Assembly (NCBI GenBank): GCA_030549495.1
Contig: JAUIRK010000072.1
Coordinates: 62,001-126,000 of the forward strand
Direction of reading: 5' to 3'
From: Nectonema munidae
Lineage: Eukaryota; Nematomorpha; Nectonematoida; Nectonematidae
DNA: 64,000 nucleotides
The notes beneath the pieces are model-generated. The model was not told where the DNA came from, did no database searches, and saw only the letters and a program-made list of their open reading frames with translations. Below are positions 48,322 through 59,689 of the stretch, in pieces. A program made the translations under genes and the position numbers. Position 1 is the stretch's first letter; the number at the start of each line of letters is the position of its first letter.

Positions 48322-48596
48322 TTTAGAGAAATTCTGGCGTAGAAGGGAGTATGATTGGTGAGCGTTGGGGCCACGAAAAAGTTTGCTAACGAATGTGCCT
48401 CCACTTTGTAGAATCCTTTGACAGAGTTGGAAAGCAGAAAGAAGGAGGTGACCTTGGATGAATTCATCCAGGTCGTGTAATCCGGTCACATCTGGCGCAC
48501 CATCACACACAATCAACTCTGCCAAGTCGCGTTTTCCTTCTTCTACACAGAAATGTTCAATCACCTTTTCAACCGTGGAGTCGCTTGTGATATCGC
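48322..48596 (-). CDS. FTSJ1: FTSJ1-like exon 3, catalytic core
   Basis: Read 48596 to 48322. The acceptor TTATCTTAG opens in phase 1 (G|GC, Gly), then DITSDSTVEKVIEHF. LIVCDGAPDVTGLHDLDEFI carries catalytic Asp127, and GGTFVSKLFRG carries catalytic Lys167; the family has 'VVCDGAPDVTGLHDVDEY' and 'GGCFVAKIFRG'. The exon ends NFSK at AAA|GTTGTT in phase 0. A donor three bases further on (GTT|GTTTTC) would also keep frame and add one Val. Beyond it the frame becomes Phe/Leu-rich and meaningless, as expected for intron. Confidence 0.92.
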
Positions 48597-48967
48597 CTAA
48601 GATAAGGTGACCGTTGTTATTCCTCTAGCATAAAATGGTTCCCGTTTTGAGATATGCCTCATTCATTGAATCACATGTTCGCAATTGGGAACAAACACTT
48701 TAAATAACAAGAAAATGTGATGAAAAGGATTCTATTAAAATAGAAGCAAATAGTATCACTATTAGTCTCGAACAATAGTAGATGATTTTTCAAAAGATTT
48801 TTTCGAAATATCAATTAAACAAAAAAATCTTTACACTTATTTTAACTCAAACATATGTTCTATTGTTATTTCGATAAACGGTTGTTTCAGAAAATATTTC
48901 TTCTTTCCTATTAACATAAGCTTCACATATGGCAAAATCTTGTTAAGAAGAATATCAAGTTATGGCA

Positions 48968-49342
48968 TGAAAGTTGAAGTTTGATAATGAACGATTTGTG
49001 TAAATATTAAGTCATTAAAATAATTTCCCATTCAAAATAAAGTTTTGGTTTTTGAAGTTTAATAATTTCAAAATGACATGTTTGCGAATTTGCTCTTAGC
49101 CCAACTCAAGAAAGAGGAGACTTCCTAAATCTCTACCCACAGGACTCTGATATTTTGAAAAAGCAAACTTCATCTCGACTACTTTTATAAAAAAATATTA
49201 AAAATTGATGCGAATTCAAGAAACCCAAATGACTTTTTATCCTTCAAACTTTTTGGTCAAAGATATCATGCTGCATCCTTCTTAATCAGAATATTAATTG
49301 CGCAGGTTTCTGGATTGAGAAGCCCGCAGCTATAACTCTCTA
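48968..49342 (+). repeat. Dispersed 370-bp repeat, copy 2, in FTSJ1-like intron 2
   Basis: Same family and orientation as 45067-45437, with a ~20-bp insertion containing ACATGTTTGCGAATTTGC relative to copy 1. Confidence 0.85.
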
Positions 49343-49508
49343 TACAACGACTTGACCCAACTTGATCATTCAATTACGATCAGCTTGAGGCATTTATGTC
49401 TGCGATATCTTCGTGGCCCATGCCTTAAAAGTCACAATCACATTCAGAGATAGAGTATCAAGAAGTATTCCTAAATTTATTCGCTCTTTACATTTTAACA
49501 GTGGGAAA

Positions 49509-49661
49509 GGGATCATACATACATGATCCCCTGCCGGGCAGGGGGATAAACCAATTCTAGATGCCCTACATTAAAAAACAGAGCAGGAGGGGTAAAAACA
49601 CAACATGAGGAGGGGTTCAAGCGCTTACAAATTTTAGGGGACGTCATTTATGTATGATCCC
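49509..49661. mobile_element. Short-TIR miniature element (153 bp)
   Basis: The left end reads GGGATCATACATACATGATC and then CCCTGC. The reverse complement of the right end reads GGGATCATACATAAATGACG and then TCCCCT. The interior is G-rich on the + strand (GGGCAGGGGGATAAA). No target duplication is clear. Family not assigned. Confidence 0.65.
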
Positions 49662-49944
49662 AAGGCCAACTTTTTGTACCAAGGAAAGCGATTGGGTTGT
49701 ATACGACCACAACATAAAAGTTAAAGGCAAAAATAAAAGAATTTAAAAATTTTGCTATAAATTTTCAAGCTTTAAATGTTTTTGATTTTACTTAAACAAA
49801 TAAAAACGCGTGTGGAGAATCAAAGAGGTAAAACATTGAATTATTGTATTTAACCTAAATGCTAAAAAAATATCCAATGTCTAAAAACCTTGTACCTTAA
49901 AATGAATTCTTTTTAACTAAAAAATGTTTTTAAAAAGGTTTGGA

Positions 49945-50900
49945 GTTTTATGCGAGCTCATGACTTTTCTCGTTTTAAAAAAAATCCTCAAGGAATGAAA
50001 GAAAAATTTGTGATAAATTCACTGATATTATAAAAGATTTAAATTTGTTTATGAAAATTGTTCTAAATCATTTTACCCAAACAATGGACGAACAGTTACT
50101 TCCATCAAAAAGAGATGTCTTTTTACTGTGTGTAGGCCCAACAACCCAGAAAAGTTAGGAATAAGTTTTGGCTACCTGTTAAAGTTGAAAGCAAGTAAAA
50201 ATTCTACATTATCTGGGTGCACAAGAAAAAGATTTTCGTTTAGGGTAGTTTTGGGATTAAATACAGAAGTAAAAAATAAAGGCTATAATATACTCCAGGT
50301 AGGAGACTTCTTTTCTAGAGTTGTTTTAGTAGAAAACCTAGTAATCTGCAAAGAGTTTACGTTGAAGCTTGGAGGTTAAATAGTAAGGGGGTCACTAAAG
50401 AAATGACTTCTTTTTGGAAGTAGATTTTATTATATCTGAAATAATGGACGTTATTGCTAATTTATCAATGTAGAAAAAGAGTTGACTTTTACAATCAAAA
50501 TAAGGTTAGAGTAAATATTGTTGATTTGATGCCTAGAAAATACTTCACGCATTTTGCATCACGAATCCAGAGAAGTATGCTATAGAATATATGCTATATA
50601 TTGCCTTGTTAAATACATAGCTTATATACAAAAAAGTAAGAAGTAAAAAAATTAGTCAAATAAACTTTTTAATTGGTTTGATTGGAAGCTTAAGAGAAAA
50701 CATCAGAGTAAAAAATGGTCCAAACTCTTAGAAGGTAGAAAAAGAAGAAAATGGTGAAGGGTTGACCATTTGACAAGTGAACACTGTCAAATTTGTCAGC
50801 AAAGAATATGTGGTAATTGTGCAGTAGACAAGTAATCTGATCATTTTATTTGTAAAAATGGCAGCATAAATAAAATATGTAAACGGAATTAGGCAAGGCT
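49945..50900 (+). mobile_element. Decayed piggyBac transposase copy
   Basis: Lies in FTSJ1-like intron 2, opposite in orientation to that gene. In order: HDFSRFKKNPQGMKEKF (about 49960), HFTQTMDEQLLPSKRDVF (about 50070; the family's 'y.PG..lTIDEqLlPFrGR' block with its catalytic Asp), RPNNPEKLGISFGYLLKLKA (50135; 'iPnKPekYGiKfw'), NKGYNILQVGDFFSRVVLVE (50280; 'nkGyn.tmDNFFTS..La', another catalytic Asp position) and a C-terminal Cys run HCQICQQRICGNC (about 50785), as in the piggyBac zinc-binding tail. The blocks fall in different frames with stops between, so it is dead. Terminal repeats were not located. Confidence 0.8.
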
Positions 50901-51384
50901 AAAAAGAAAAATAGTTCGCTTTACTTGCTTTGAATTGAATGCACTTTTTTCATAAAAGTGATCATTTCTACTTTTTTCTCGCATTTTTTGTCATGAGCCG
51001 AAATTAAAACGACACAAAACTGAAAAAAAGGTCATTTTTATTGAAAAAGAAAAGTTTTTTTTAATCTATCAAATCCAAAATATTTATATTATTACAAAGT
51101 ATACATTACAATTTGAAATAGCTTGTAATATTTGTTGGGTTTCAAATTAAAAACTATTAATTTAACATTTCAGGCTACCTTCGCAATATCAAGAATTATG
51201 TTGTGAAATCATTTTACTGCACAATATCGTAAAAACAGTTTGCCAATAATTTTGCTTTAGCACGTCCTTCCTTCAAGGAACTTTCCTATCCATAAACGAT
51301 CGGGCGCTTCCACTAAAATGCTGGCAACGCATCGACAGACAACGTGGATGCCGAGTAAAAAGAGTAAAATGATTCTTGGCTCAC

Positions 51385-51507
51385 CCTGGATTTGCACGAC
51401 ACCCGTGATGGGAGCCATTTTTTGAATGTCTACAGCAATGATCTTTACTCCTTCATTTTCGTCGTTGTGCGTGATGAGCTTGTCAGCGAGAACCTGACTC
51501 CAACTTC
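51385..51507 (-). CDS. FTSJ1: FTSJ1-like exon 2, SAM-binding core
   Basis: Read 51507 to 51385. The acceptor AATTTCAG opens in phase 1, completing the Gly of APG, then [44 protein letters not shown]1 has 'SWSQVLSQKIGG', '[21 protein letters not shown]'. The acidic residue of AVDIQ is the usual ribose contact in Rossmann-fold methyltransferases. The donor ATCCAGG|GTGAGC closes in phase 1. Intron 1 (51508-52160) shows no feature. Intron 2 (48597-51384) carries the repeats listed separately. Confidence 0.93.
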
Positions 51508-52160
51508 CTGAAATTAAATGCCACGCTCGTTGTCATCACACATAAGTTATATTAAGATGAATCAGACAAAATAATATATTAATGATTACGCATTAAGCAA
51601 ACTTATACGTAAATCATTTTTAAAACAACTGATTCATTTTGAATACTCGATGCAAAAAGTATTATCCTACGTAAGAATACAAAATTTTAAGAAAATTGTA
51701 AAAAAAAAAAGTACACTGCTTTAAGAGAAAACATCATAAACTAAAAAATTCTTTGTATCTTTGTTTTAACAGTGTAAATATGTCATGTAAATTTTTTATT
51801 ATAATACTCAGGAATCTCTTGGACTTAACTAAATTTGATTGGTTCAAAAAAATATTTAACATTCTGATAAAAATGACATTTCGTATTATTTTTTGCATTA
51901 TAAAAGTAAGCGATTTCCTGGCATATCACCAAAACCTTTCTTACATCCTACGAATAATCGTCTGAGTTTCTTTCAACAACTTGAGTGACAAAGAATGCGG
52001 GGGACTATCAAAGACGTTTTAAAGTCTTTATTATCTATTCTACATTTCATAGCGGGTAAGGCCAATTTATTTCTAAATTTTGCGAATCAACCGCTTACAA
52101 CATTTTAAATCCAATTCTAGCGTGCGTGTTTGTGTAGGTGTGAAAGATTAAAGTTAGAAC

Positions 52161-52323
52161 CTGGAGCAGCGCACAAATCAACAACTCGTTTAGTGCTTCC
52201 TCCTTTCAGGATGTCAAAGTCCTGAATGATTTGCAGAAGCTTAAACGCACTGCGTGCCCTCCATCCTGCTTCCTTTGCTTGTCGGTAGTAAACATCTTTC
52301 TTGTTTTTCGTAGATTGAACCAT
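52161..52323 (-). CDS. FTSJ1: FTSJ1-like exon 1 with start codon
   Basis: Read 52323 to 52161. FTSJ1/TRM7 enzymes 2'-O-methylate ribose in the tRNA anticodon loop (positions 32 and 34) using S-adenosylmethionine, in the cytosol with partner proteins (THADA or WDR6 type). The frame starts at ATG and gives [31 protein letters not shown], then VVDLCAAPG. The family has '[31 protein letters not shown]' and 'AVDLCAAPG'. Catalytic Lys28 sits in SAFKL, and DLCAAPG is the SAM-binding motif I. The donor CCAG|GTTCTA closes in phase 1. An RKD-like basic start without a signal peptide fits a soluble enzyme. Four exons total 810 bases, 269 codons plus stop. Confidence 0.94.
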
Positions 52324-54559
52324 CAATCTAGTGGCAAGTTAGTGAAGTAGACAATCCAATAATTTCTAAACGTTAAACAACTTCATAATTAAAAATACTT
52401 ATTAGAAGCCACGATCTCGACACATTATATCGAGGGGAAAGACAGACCAAAAAAAATAGAAAGGGTTTGAAAAAACAAAGTCTCCATCACGCATATTGTT
52501 CAATGAATAGACTATATTAGTATTACAAACTATTTTAGACTTCTTTCAAAATCAAAACTAGGTTTTTAATGGGAATGGCATTAAAATCCATTCTTTTCAG
52601 AAATGGGAAAATCTTTTAAAAATTCGAACCGAGAATTAAAGCCAGATTCTAAATTTTCATGGTGAAGTTCAATTGCTTAAAAGATTAACCGTATCAACAT
52701 CTCTAAGAAGCTTAGCCGATACAACTCAAGGAAATTTCATTTTCTTTTCTACTTCCTTGTAAAAGCATTATTCACTCTTAGTCATATTCCACCTATCTTA
52801 TTAACAATTCTCTAGACATTACACTTTGTAGGAAAGTAGGCACAATGGTTTTCGAGATGGATACAAAATCTTTGAATTCAAGGTTACAGTCTAAACGATA
52901 ACAAGAAGATAACAAATAACAGCGTTTATTTGTGGTCTAAATAAGATTGACTAGTCTTTTGACTACCATCAAGGAAGTAATCCTGAATTCGCGCTTCAAG
53001 TTTTGGTAAGACATGGTTATTTTATACTGCGTTCAGATCGAACCCTCATATTGATAAATTCCGAAACAAGAAGAACTCCCAACAAATCATTTCTTTTTTT
53101 TGATATTTTTTCTTATTGTTAAATATACTTTTACTTGATAGTAATAGAAAAAACAAAATATAAGTATATTTAAGAAAAGAAATTTATCGTTAAAAGCGTT
53201 ATCTAATATAAATGTAAAGATACTTTACAGTTTTTTCATTGACAGGCCAAATTGCCCCGCTTATGTAAAACTACGAGCAAAGAGGGTTTGATGCTGGAAC
53301 GAACTTGAGACTTTCTTTATTTAAGCCAAAGTATCTAATCAACCTTACTCTGATACATTAAAACGAAATCCTATACGATTTAGAAGAATCCCGCTGGGTT
53401 AATTGAAATTGGCAAAGATTGTAAAATTTTAAAATTTATTATTATATATTTCAAATATATTTTTGTCATATACCTTTCTCAATAAACCCTAAGTTTAATT
53501 AAATATTCTTTTAAATGAAAACAAAAAATTTTAAAAAATTACTTAAAAATTTAAAAAATACATATTCGTTTTGAATTTGTTTAAGCTGCAACAGAAAGTT
53601 TTCTTAAGAAGAAGTTTATTTATCATAGAGTGAAGATAACAAGGTTTACATACACACATAAAAAAATAATATAGATATGGAATATAACAAAAGATAGAAT
53701 ACGATATGTGATAGGATATTTCGCAAGGCCATAAAGCCACTTCAAAAAAAAGAAAAATTTTAAGCTTAATTAAAATCACTAAATAAAGGGAAATAACTAC
53801 TACACTAAATAAATATAGTAGCAGTGAAGTATGGATACACACAAAGGCTACTTAAAGCCAATTGACGTGCGCAAAATATATATTTGTATGGATGTGGGTG
53901 AGTTATACGTGAACACAATGTAATTTTTACAAAGACTTGACACTTTAATGTCTAGTAGAAATTAAGCAGCAAATCTATGGTAGATATCGAGTGAAAAAAT
54001 AACCTCTGATATGCCTTTTGTATTAAGAATAAGTGTCCAGTGCACTATATATATAGATAGAATACTAGATTATTACCGAAGAATGTTGTTATTTTATGAG
54101 AAATTAGTTCTTTAACATTCAATCCAGTATACTCTATGTAAAGATATCTTGTATTTGTGTATATCTTTATTAAAGAGATAGAGAGAGAAAAAAATTTATA
54201 ATTAAAAAAAATATATATATATAAATACAAATAAAATGATATATTGAAATGAAAATCATTAGCCAAAATGGCCATTATGAAGTATGCTCCTCAAAAGCGG
54301 TGAACACAAACCATTTGATATTTGAAAGAACATGGATATTCTATAAAAATAAAAATCATCAAGCTTCAAGCAATTGCATTCAATAAATATTTAATTTGTA
54401 TATCGATTTTATTTTAAATACAAAATCTTTTTTGGGTAATGAAACGAGTTGTAACACTATCTTCTAATAATATAATGTTACATGCAAATATAATACACAA
54501 TTACATTTTTAACATCTTTAAGCCTTAATGTACGCACTATCCTCAATAATAAGCCTCAA
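52324..54559. other. No gene seen upstream of the FTSJ1-like gene
   Basis: AT-rich. Minus-strand frames at 53842-53543 and 54275-54045 are Phe/Tyr/Ile-rich translations of AT-rich DNA without motifs. The promoter of the FTSJ1-like gene presumably lies at the start of this stretch, but no element can be pointed to. Confidence 0.4.
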
Positions 54560-54599
54560 TGGTTGTTAGGGTGTACCTCTTAGCTTAACAGTTTGTTGA

Positions 54600-55560
54600 T
54601 GATCTTAAAATGTACTCTGAATCAACTAACAAATCTAAACTACAACTTCAAGCCGACCTTTTTACTTTATACTAATGGTGTCACACTTGGGGTATGGATT
54701 TAAACTTTTCTAAATGTTATCATTTACAAATTGGTTTAAATAATAGCGTCACTTACTACATAGGTGGTTATAATATTAAGCGTACCGCACAAATTAACGG
54801 TTTAGGAATTATTATTGATGATGCTCTCAAATTTAAACCTCAATTTTCAAAAATCATCTCTAAAGCTTACTCAATATTCCATTTAGTTCTTAGATATTTA
54901 TCTTCCTATGAACCCGAGATAGCTAAACCTATATATAAAGCTTTGATACGACCCATCCTTGAGTACGGTAATTTTATAGCGCAACCTACCTGCATAAAAA
55001 ATTTGAAATCTTTGGAGAAAACAGAACATATAACTAAAAGAATGAAAGGCCTCAAAGAACTGCACTATAAAGAACGATTGCAGATTCTGTCCTTATCACT
55101 TCTGTCATATCAGATTTAAAAGAAACGTCATGATAAGAGTATTTAACATCGTAAATAAAAATATTCATGTTAATCGTGATATCCTACCCCCATTTTTTTA
55201 AAGATTTCACAAGAACTCATTTAGTACAAATTGATCCACAAAGCCGTGTTATAAAGCTTATTCTTCCGCAAAAACTTTTTTTTTATACAGAATGATCAAC
55301 GACTGGAACAGCCTTCCCGCGTAAGTAGTGAACTCTCCTACTTTAAACATCTTCAAGCAACGCCTTGACCACTTCTGGAAAGATAAGATGTATACTCCTT
55401 CCTAGCTTAGTAACTCGGAATATCCTAGTTTTCTTATATTAATCTTTTTTCCATAATTTTCACTTATATTATTCTCGATCAGAGTTATTCTTTTCCTTAA
55501 ATTGATGCGATCAATACAGGCAAATTTGCCTTTCTATTCGCTTAATAAATTATGTTATGT
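54600..55560 (+). mobile_element. LINE ORF2 C-terminal fragment with 3' end
   Basis: 54694-55119 stays open for 141 codons and contains DLNFSKCYHLQIG (the 'W.L.fN..Kc..l' block), NGLGIIIDDALKFKPQFSKI (RT motif E / thumb), YKALIRPILEYGNFIAQP and EKTEHITKRMKGLKELHYKE RL (the 'iE.vQr..tk.i.gl..l.Y..RL' block). Weaker, frame-shifted coding remains reach about 55410. The element ends near 55556 with CGCTTAATAAATTATGTTAT. The catalytic YADD part is absent, so it is a 5'-truncated dead copy. Confidence 0.8.
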
Positions 55561-56080
55561 TAACAGTTGAAGATCAGGGGTTCTATCCCCAAGGCTCCCA
55601 ACTCTAAAAACAAATTCACAAAAACTGTGATTAACCATCTTAAGCATAATGCGAGCATATAGCCTTACGACTGAAAGTGCTTTGATATCTCCAACCAACT
55701 ATCCTCTAATATATAAAGTTGCAATATATAATCTTCAAGACACAATTACATTTATGATACCTTCAAGCTTTAAAGTACACCCAAAGATACACTTCCACGG
55801 ATATACACATACTTCTTATATATAACACATCCATATATATATATAAGAACACAACAAAAAAAGAACAGAACACCAGTGGTATCACATCTTTTGATCTTCA
55901 CCGTCATAATCAAAAAGTCTAACAATGAGCTAAAGAAAAAGGCCAAAAGTTAAGATTTTTTATTTTCTTATAATTCACTGTTATTTTGGTTTGTATTTAT
56001 TTCACTCATTCCTTACTGCTCATATATCATAATCATATTTTGTTGGCTTAATATTTTCAATTTGTAAGTTAAGCTCATTT
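55561..56080. other. No gene seen; weak B-box-like word
   Basis: AGGGGTTCTATCCCC at about 55576 resembles a Pol III B box but no A box or cloverleaf is found. AT-rich elsewhere. Confidence 0.35.
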
Positions 56081-56119
56081 AGTATGCATGATCGCGTTAT
56101 AGCTAAAAGGGCGTTGATA

Positions 56120-56320
56120 ATTTTTTTAAAGATAATTTATCTTCTATTAATAGTTCAATAAGAGATCTAGAGGAATTCAACAAAATCCAAAATAAGTTAG
56201 AATTCCTTTATAATGAAGTCGTAGAGAAGCATAAGGAATATAGTGCGAATCAAGATGAATATGAGTGGATAATAGAAGTATATGAAAATAGATTAGTACA
56301 TTTTTATGTTAAGTGATTCA
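56120..56320 (+). pseudogene. Unassigned coding-like remnant with coiled-coil character
   Basis: One reading gives RDLEEFNKIQNKLEFLYNEV then EYSANQDEYEWIIEVYENRL, a charged heptad-like composition unlike the surrounding AT-rich noise, with weaker remnants to about 56560. It looks like part of an old mobile-element protein, possibly gag-like, but the family is not identified. It is broken. Confidence 0.3.
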
Positions 56321-56560
56321 ATTAAAGTACTTAATAAAAAAATTGATTTGAACAAAGAAAAGCTCATAGATATTATAGGTGTTATTAAACCCACAAATAA
56401 TCGAAATAAAGATTTATGAGATAAAATAAGTGTCTATGAAAAATTAATAGATGAGCTTGTATACACAAATAATGAAACGTTTAAAAACATAAAATATGAT
56501 TCTTTAATTTTAATAAGAGACTGTTATATAATTCCTTTTGAGGAAAAAAAGATTATCCCT

Positions 56561-57599
56561 CCAAAACGATACAAAATATGAATAGGAAACGTTAGAGAAT
56601 ATTTAGCATTTAAACGCGATTTTTTAAACACATATGGGCAGTGTATGGTGCTACAACCGCACTGCTTGTAATCAAAACATTGTTAGGTTCAATTCCATTG
56701 GGCATAGTATAAGAGTGAAAGTTTAGATAGAAGGTACAACAATCCTTATGTAGTTGCTCTGACGTTATAAATGATAGCAAGAACTAAGCAATATTGAAAA
56801 CTGTGGATCTTAAAAGTTTTTGTGAATTTATAAGAAGAAGAATTGATTTTGATTAACAACAATTACACAAGGATTACAATAGTTTAAACCGTTATAGTAA
56901 TGATTAGGATTGAATCAAGGATTGAGAATTTAATATATTTATAAATATGCTAAAAACCGCTAAATTTACCTCCCGAGATAAATTAAGTTGGTTCACATAT
57001 TTTTGTAATTCCATAAATTTGTGGAAATGATGAAATTTCTCACATTAGAATTTAAAGTGCAAGTAGGCAAATATAATTTAAACATTACCACCGTTGGTAA
57101 CAACAATAAATATTTTACAGGTAAATTGTCTCATGGATACACATAATCAATTAAAGGTAATCAAAGCTAATGGGGTTGATAGTATATCATCAAAACTAGA
57201 AAATATAAAGGCGGTAGTTTGACAAATTCTTTCAATTTATAAGGGCGGGGGGAATTAATAGACCGTTGGTGGAAATTAAACTTTTACTAGGAAGTAACTA
57301 TTCCTATCTCCACCCTTGGCTTCTATGCAAGATTTAATGCTGTCAGAATGTCCTTTTGGGAAAGTTATCTGAGGTAAGTAGGTAGAAGAATAGAGATTTT
57401 CGAAAAGATTGTGCTTTATAGTTTTTATTGAAATCTGGAACTCAAGTAATTATATAAATTTCAGACTATAGATGGCTATAAGTGTTTAATCAAAAAAAGA
57501 ATGGAGGGGAAGTTTGTATTTTTATAAGAGTTTATTTCAAGTAACTCCTATAAAATTCAATATATGTAATGATACAAAATCTACTGATTTTTTTTCGCT
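56561..57599. other. Decayed sequence before a LINE; no clear feature
   Basis: GGTTCAATTCC at about 56689 is a weak B box-like word. From 57100 on there may be LINE upstream remnants, but no motif can be read with confidence. Confidence 0.35.
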
Positions 57600-58500
57600 A
57601 AATTTACAATGTCTTGAGTAAATGTTCCTGTATTGGTTGTTTATAGGCCACCTAATAATTTGATTTATGAATTTCTTTTCACTGAAAACTACTTTATACT
57701 GGTTAAAATGACTTTTTTTTATCGCTGGCGGCTTTAATATAAATATTTTGAACATTTACACAAACAAGCAATCTTTTAACTTTCTCTGTTTATTGCTAAC
57801 TGATGGATTACTTCCAACTATCTCAAAGCCAACTCGATTATCCAAATCTAAAACTTTAATTGCAAATATTTTTACAAATGCTAAGCAATTAGTGATCATT
57901 GTGCTAACTTTATTTTTTTCTAAAAGTAAATACACAAAAGCATTCCAGAGAAAATTTCCAGTTCAAGCATATATTTCTTTTTTTATCTCACCTAAAGTAA
58001 ACTTGATATTTATTGACTTGAATCTGATTACTCTTGCCCTGAAATATCATTTGAATACATTGATCCTTTTCTATCATCACAATCTTCTTTCTTTTTAATT
58101 ACTTTTCAATTGATGATATATATATCGCTGTAAATATGTTAAAAAATAGGAAATATTTTGGACATGATGAAATAAGTATAAAATTACGGACACTTAGTTT
58201 ACCAGTTATAGCCAAATTCAAGGCCAATATTCTCGATTTTTCAGTAAAGTAGGGTATTTTTCCTGATAAATTAAAAATTAGCAAAGTTTTACAGGTTCTA
58301 ACTAATAAGCAACCTAATTTCTCTCCTATCCAGTTACGTTTACGACGCTTTTTGAAAAAATTGTTTTTTTTCTAAACATCAGTTTGGCTTTTGTGCGAAT
58401 AAATCTACCGATTTCCTTTTTTCTACGAAAATCTTTTACTATTGTGTCTCAATTATTAAATTTATTTGCCTTTCTGAAGCTTTTTTAGAGAGACTGATCA
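57600..58500 (+). mobile_element. Decayed LINE: endonuclease and start of RT
   Basis: PVLVVYRPPNNLIYEFLF (about 57628) and GGFNINI (about 57730, the 'GDFNi' block with its Asp lost) are followed by SKPTRLSKSKTLIANIFTN (57822-57878, the 'pTR....TLIDnI.tN' end of an AP-type endonuclease). FEKIVFF and KHQFGFCANKSTDFLFSTKI (about 58340-58430) are the start of RT. The pieces change frame and part of the linker is lost. The wording matches the LINE at 16985-17430. Confidence 0.75.
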
Positions 58501-58509
58501 TTTTTCTAT

Positions 58510-59170
58510 AATTACACCTTCTCTGTGAATTTGAGATCGTATATTCCAAGACCGAGTTTTCCTAGCACAGGGCCGCTCACTCTATTTATTTTGGGGGCTT
58601 GAGCCCCCCCCCCCCCATTTTTGACCTGAGCCCCTCCACCCCACTAAATTTTTCAAGCTTAAATAAATTACATCAGATAAAGTGCGCTTGTGAAGAAGTC
58701 TTTTCTATGTACATTTATAGTTTCAATAAATAATTATAAAATTGTCTACAGTATTTTTTGAGTATATGAATATTTATTCAAGCTGCTCTAACAATAAGAA
58801 TCAGCATTGGATCCTGTGAGAGAAGTTTTTAGACCCTTAAAATAGTTTTTGAACTATGTTTGACATGTAAATTGCTTTATTACTCTAAAAATCGTATATT
58901 GTTAATAAAATGATTTTCTTTTTCACTTTTGTTTTATAATAGTTAATTATACTCCTCAATCCTCATCACCTTACTTTTATGACCTTCTTTAACTCTTGTT
59001 TCCGATGTTAATCGAATTTGCTTCTAGAAAGGAAAATTTTAGTGTGTATTTTCAGCTACCCCCCCCCCCCCCCCATTTTGGTTAGCGCGGGCTCTGTCCT
59101 AGCACTGTTTTAGATAAAATTGAATAAAAAGTTCGCCATCACATCTAACACACAATTATCTAAAATGTTA
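58510..59170 (-). mobile_element. LINE C-terminal piece, minus strand, split by a hAT miniature
   Basis: On the minus strand, sequence either side of the 58568-59096 insertion reads ARKTRSWNIRSQIH, matching GARKTRFWNSRPQIHIDYIN at 61594-61782. These are the 'R.s.fWN.lp..i' end of a LINE protein. Both host copies are old. Confidence 0.6.
58568..59096. mobile_element. hAT-type miniature element with perfect 8-bp target duplication (529 bp)
   Basis: TCCTAGCA occurs at 58560-58567 and again at 59097-59104. Between the copies the element starts CAGGGCCGCTCACTC and ends AGCGCGGGCTCTG (reverse complement CAGAGCCCGCGCT). An 8-bp duplication and CAG-type ends with GGCC are standard for the hAT superfamily. 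Poly-C tracts lie near both ends (58602-58616 and 59059-59074). No transposase is encoded. The uninterrupted sister of the target is visible at about 61712-61740. Confidence 0.88.
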
Positions 59171-59689
59171 AAGAAAAATGTATGTATGCCAATACACACC
59201 AATAATAAAGGGATGAATTTAAGCTTGACATATTAAATTGATTGAATAAAGATTTTAATTACTTTATTAAAAAAGTATTAAATATTTATTTTTTAAATAT
59301 ACTTGTAAAAAGAGCGCAAAAATTAGACATACCTCGGGGTATTTACTTATTTCGCCCCGGGTAGACATTTTTTCAGATCTACCCTGTGGTACTGGTGCAT
59401 GCGTTCTTAGGATCGACTATCAAATTACAGCTGTATCTCTTTATAACGTTCTTTTTTACAACTATACAAATTGCATGAGAATTAGGATTATAATTAAATC
59501 ATCAATACAACAAAAGAAAGTCCCTATAGAAGCAAATTTTGTTATTAGTATCGCAATATTTAACAAATGACAGTTTAATTGATTTTTATTTACTTAAATC
59601 ATTACAAAAAGTAAAAAATATTGCGCACGTTGTTTGGTTTGTAATAAAATGATAAGAAGAGGCTGTTGGAAAGCATAGGTCATTCAGCA

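Noticed and set aside
50128-50379. 83-codon + frame as a host gene
   Set aside because: It is the central part of the piggyBac fossil.
56640-56710. Possible tRNA gene (GGTTCAATTCC)
   Set aside because: The T-arm stem does not pair and no acceptor stem closes.
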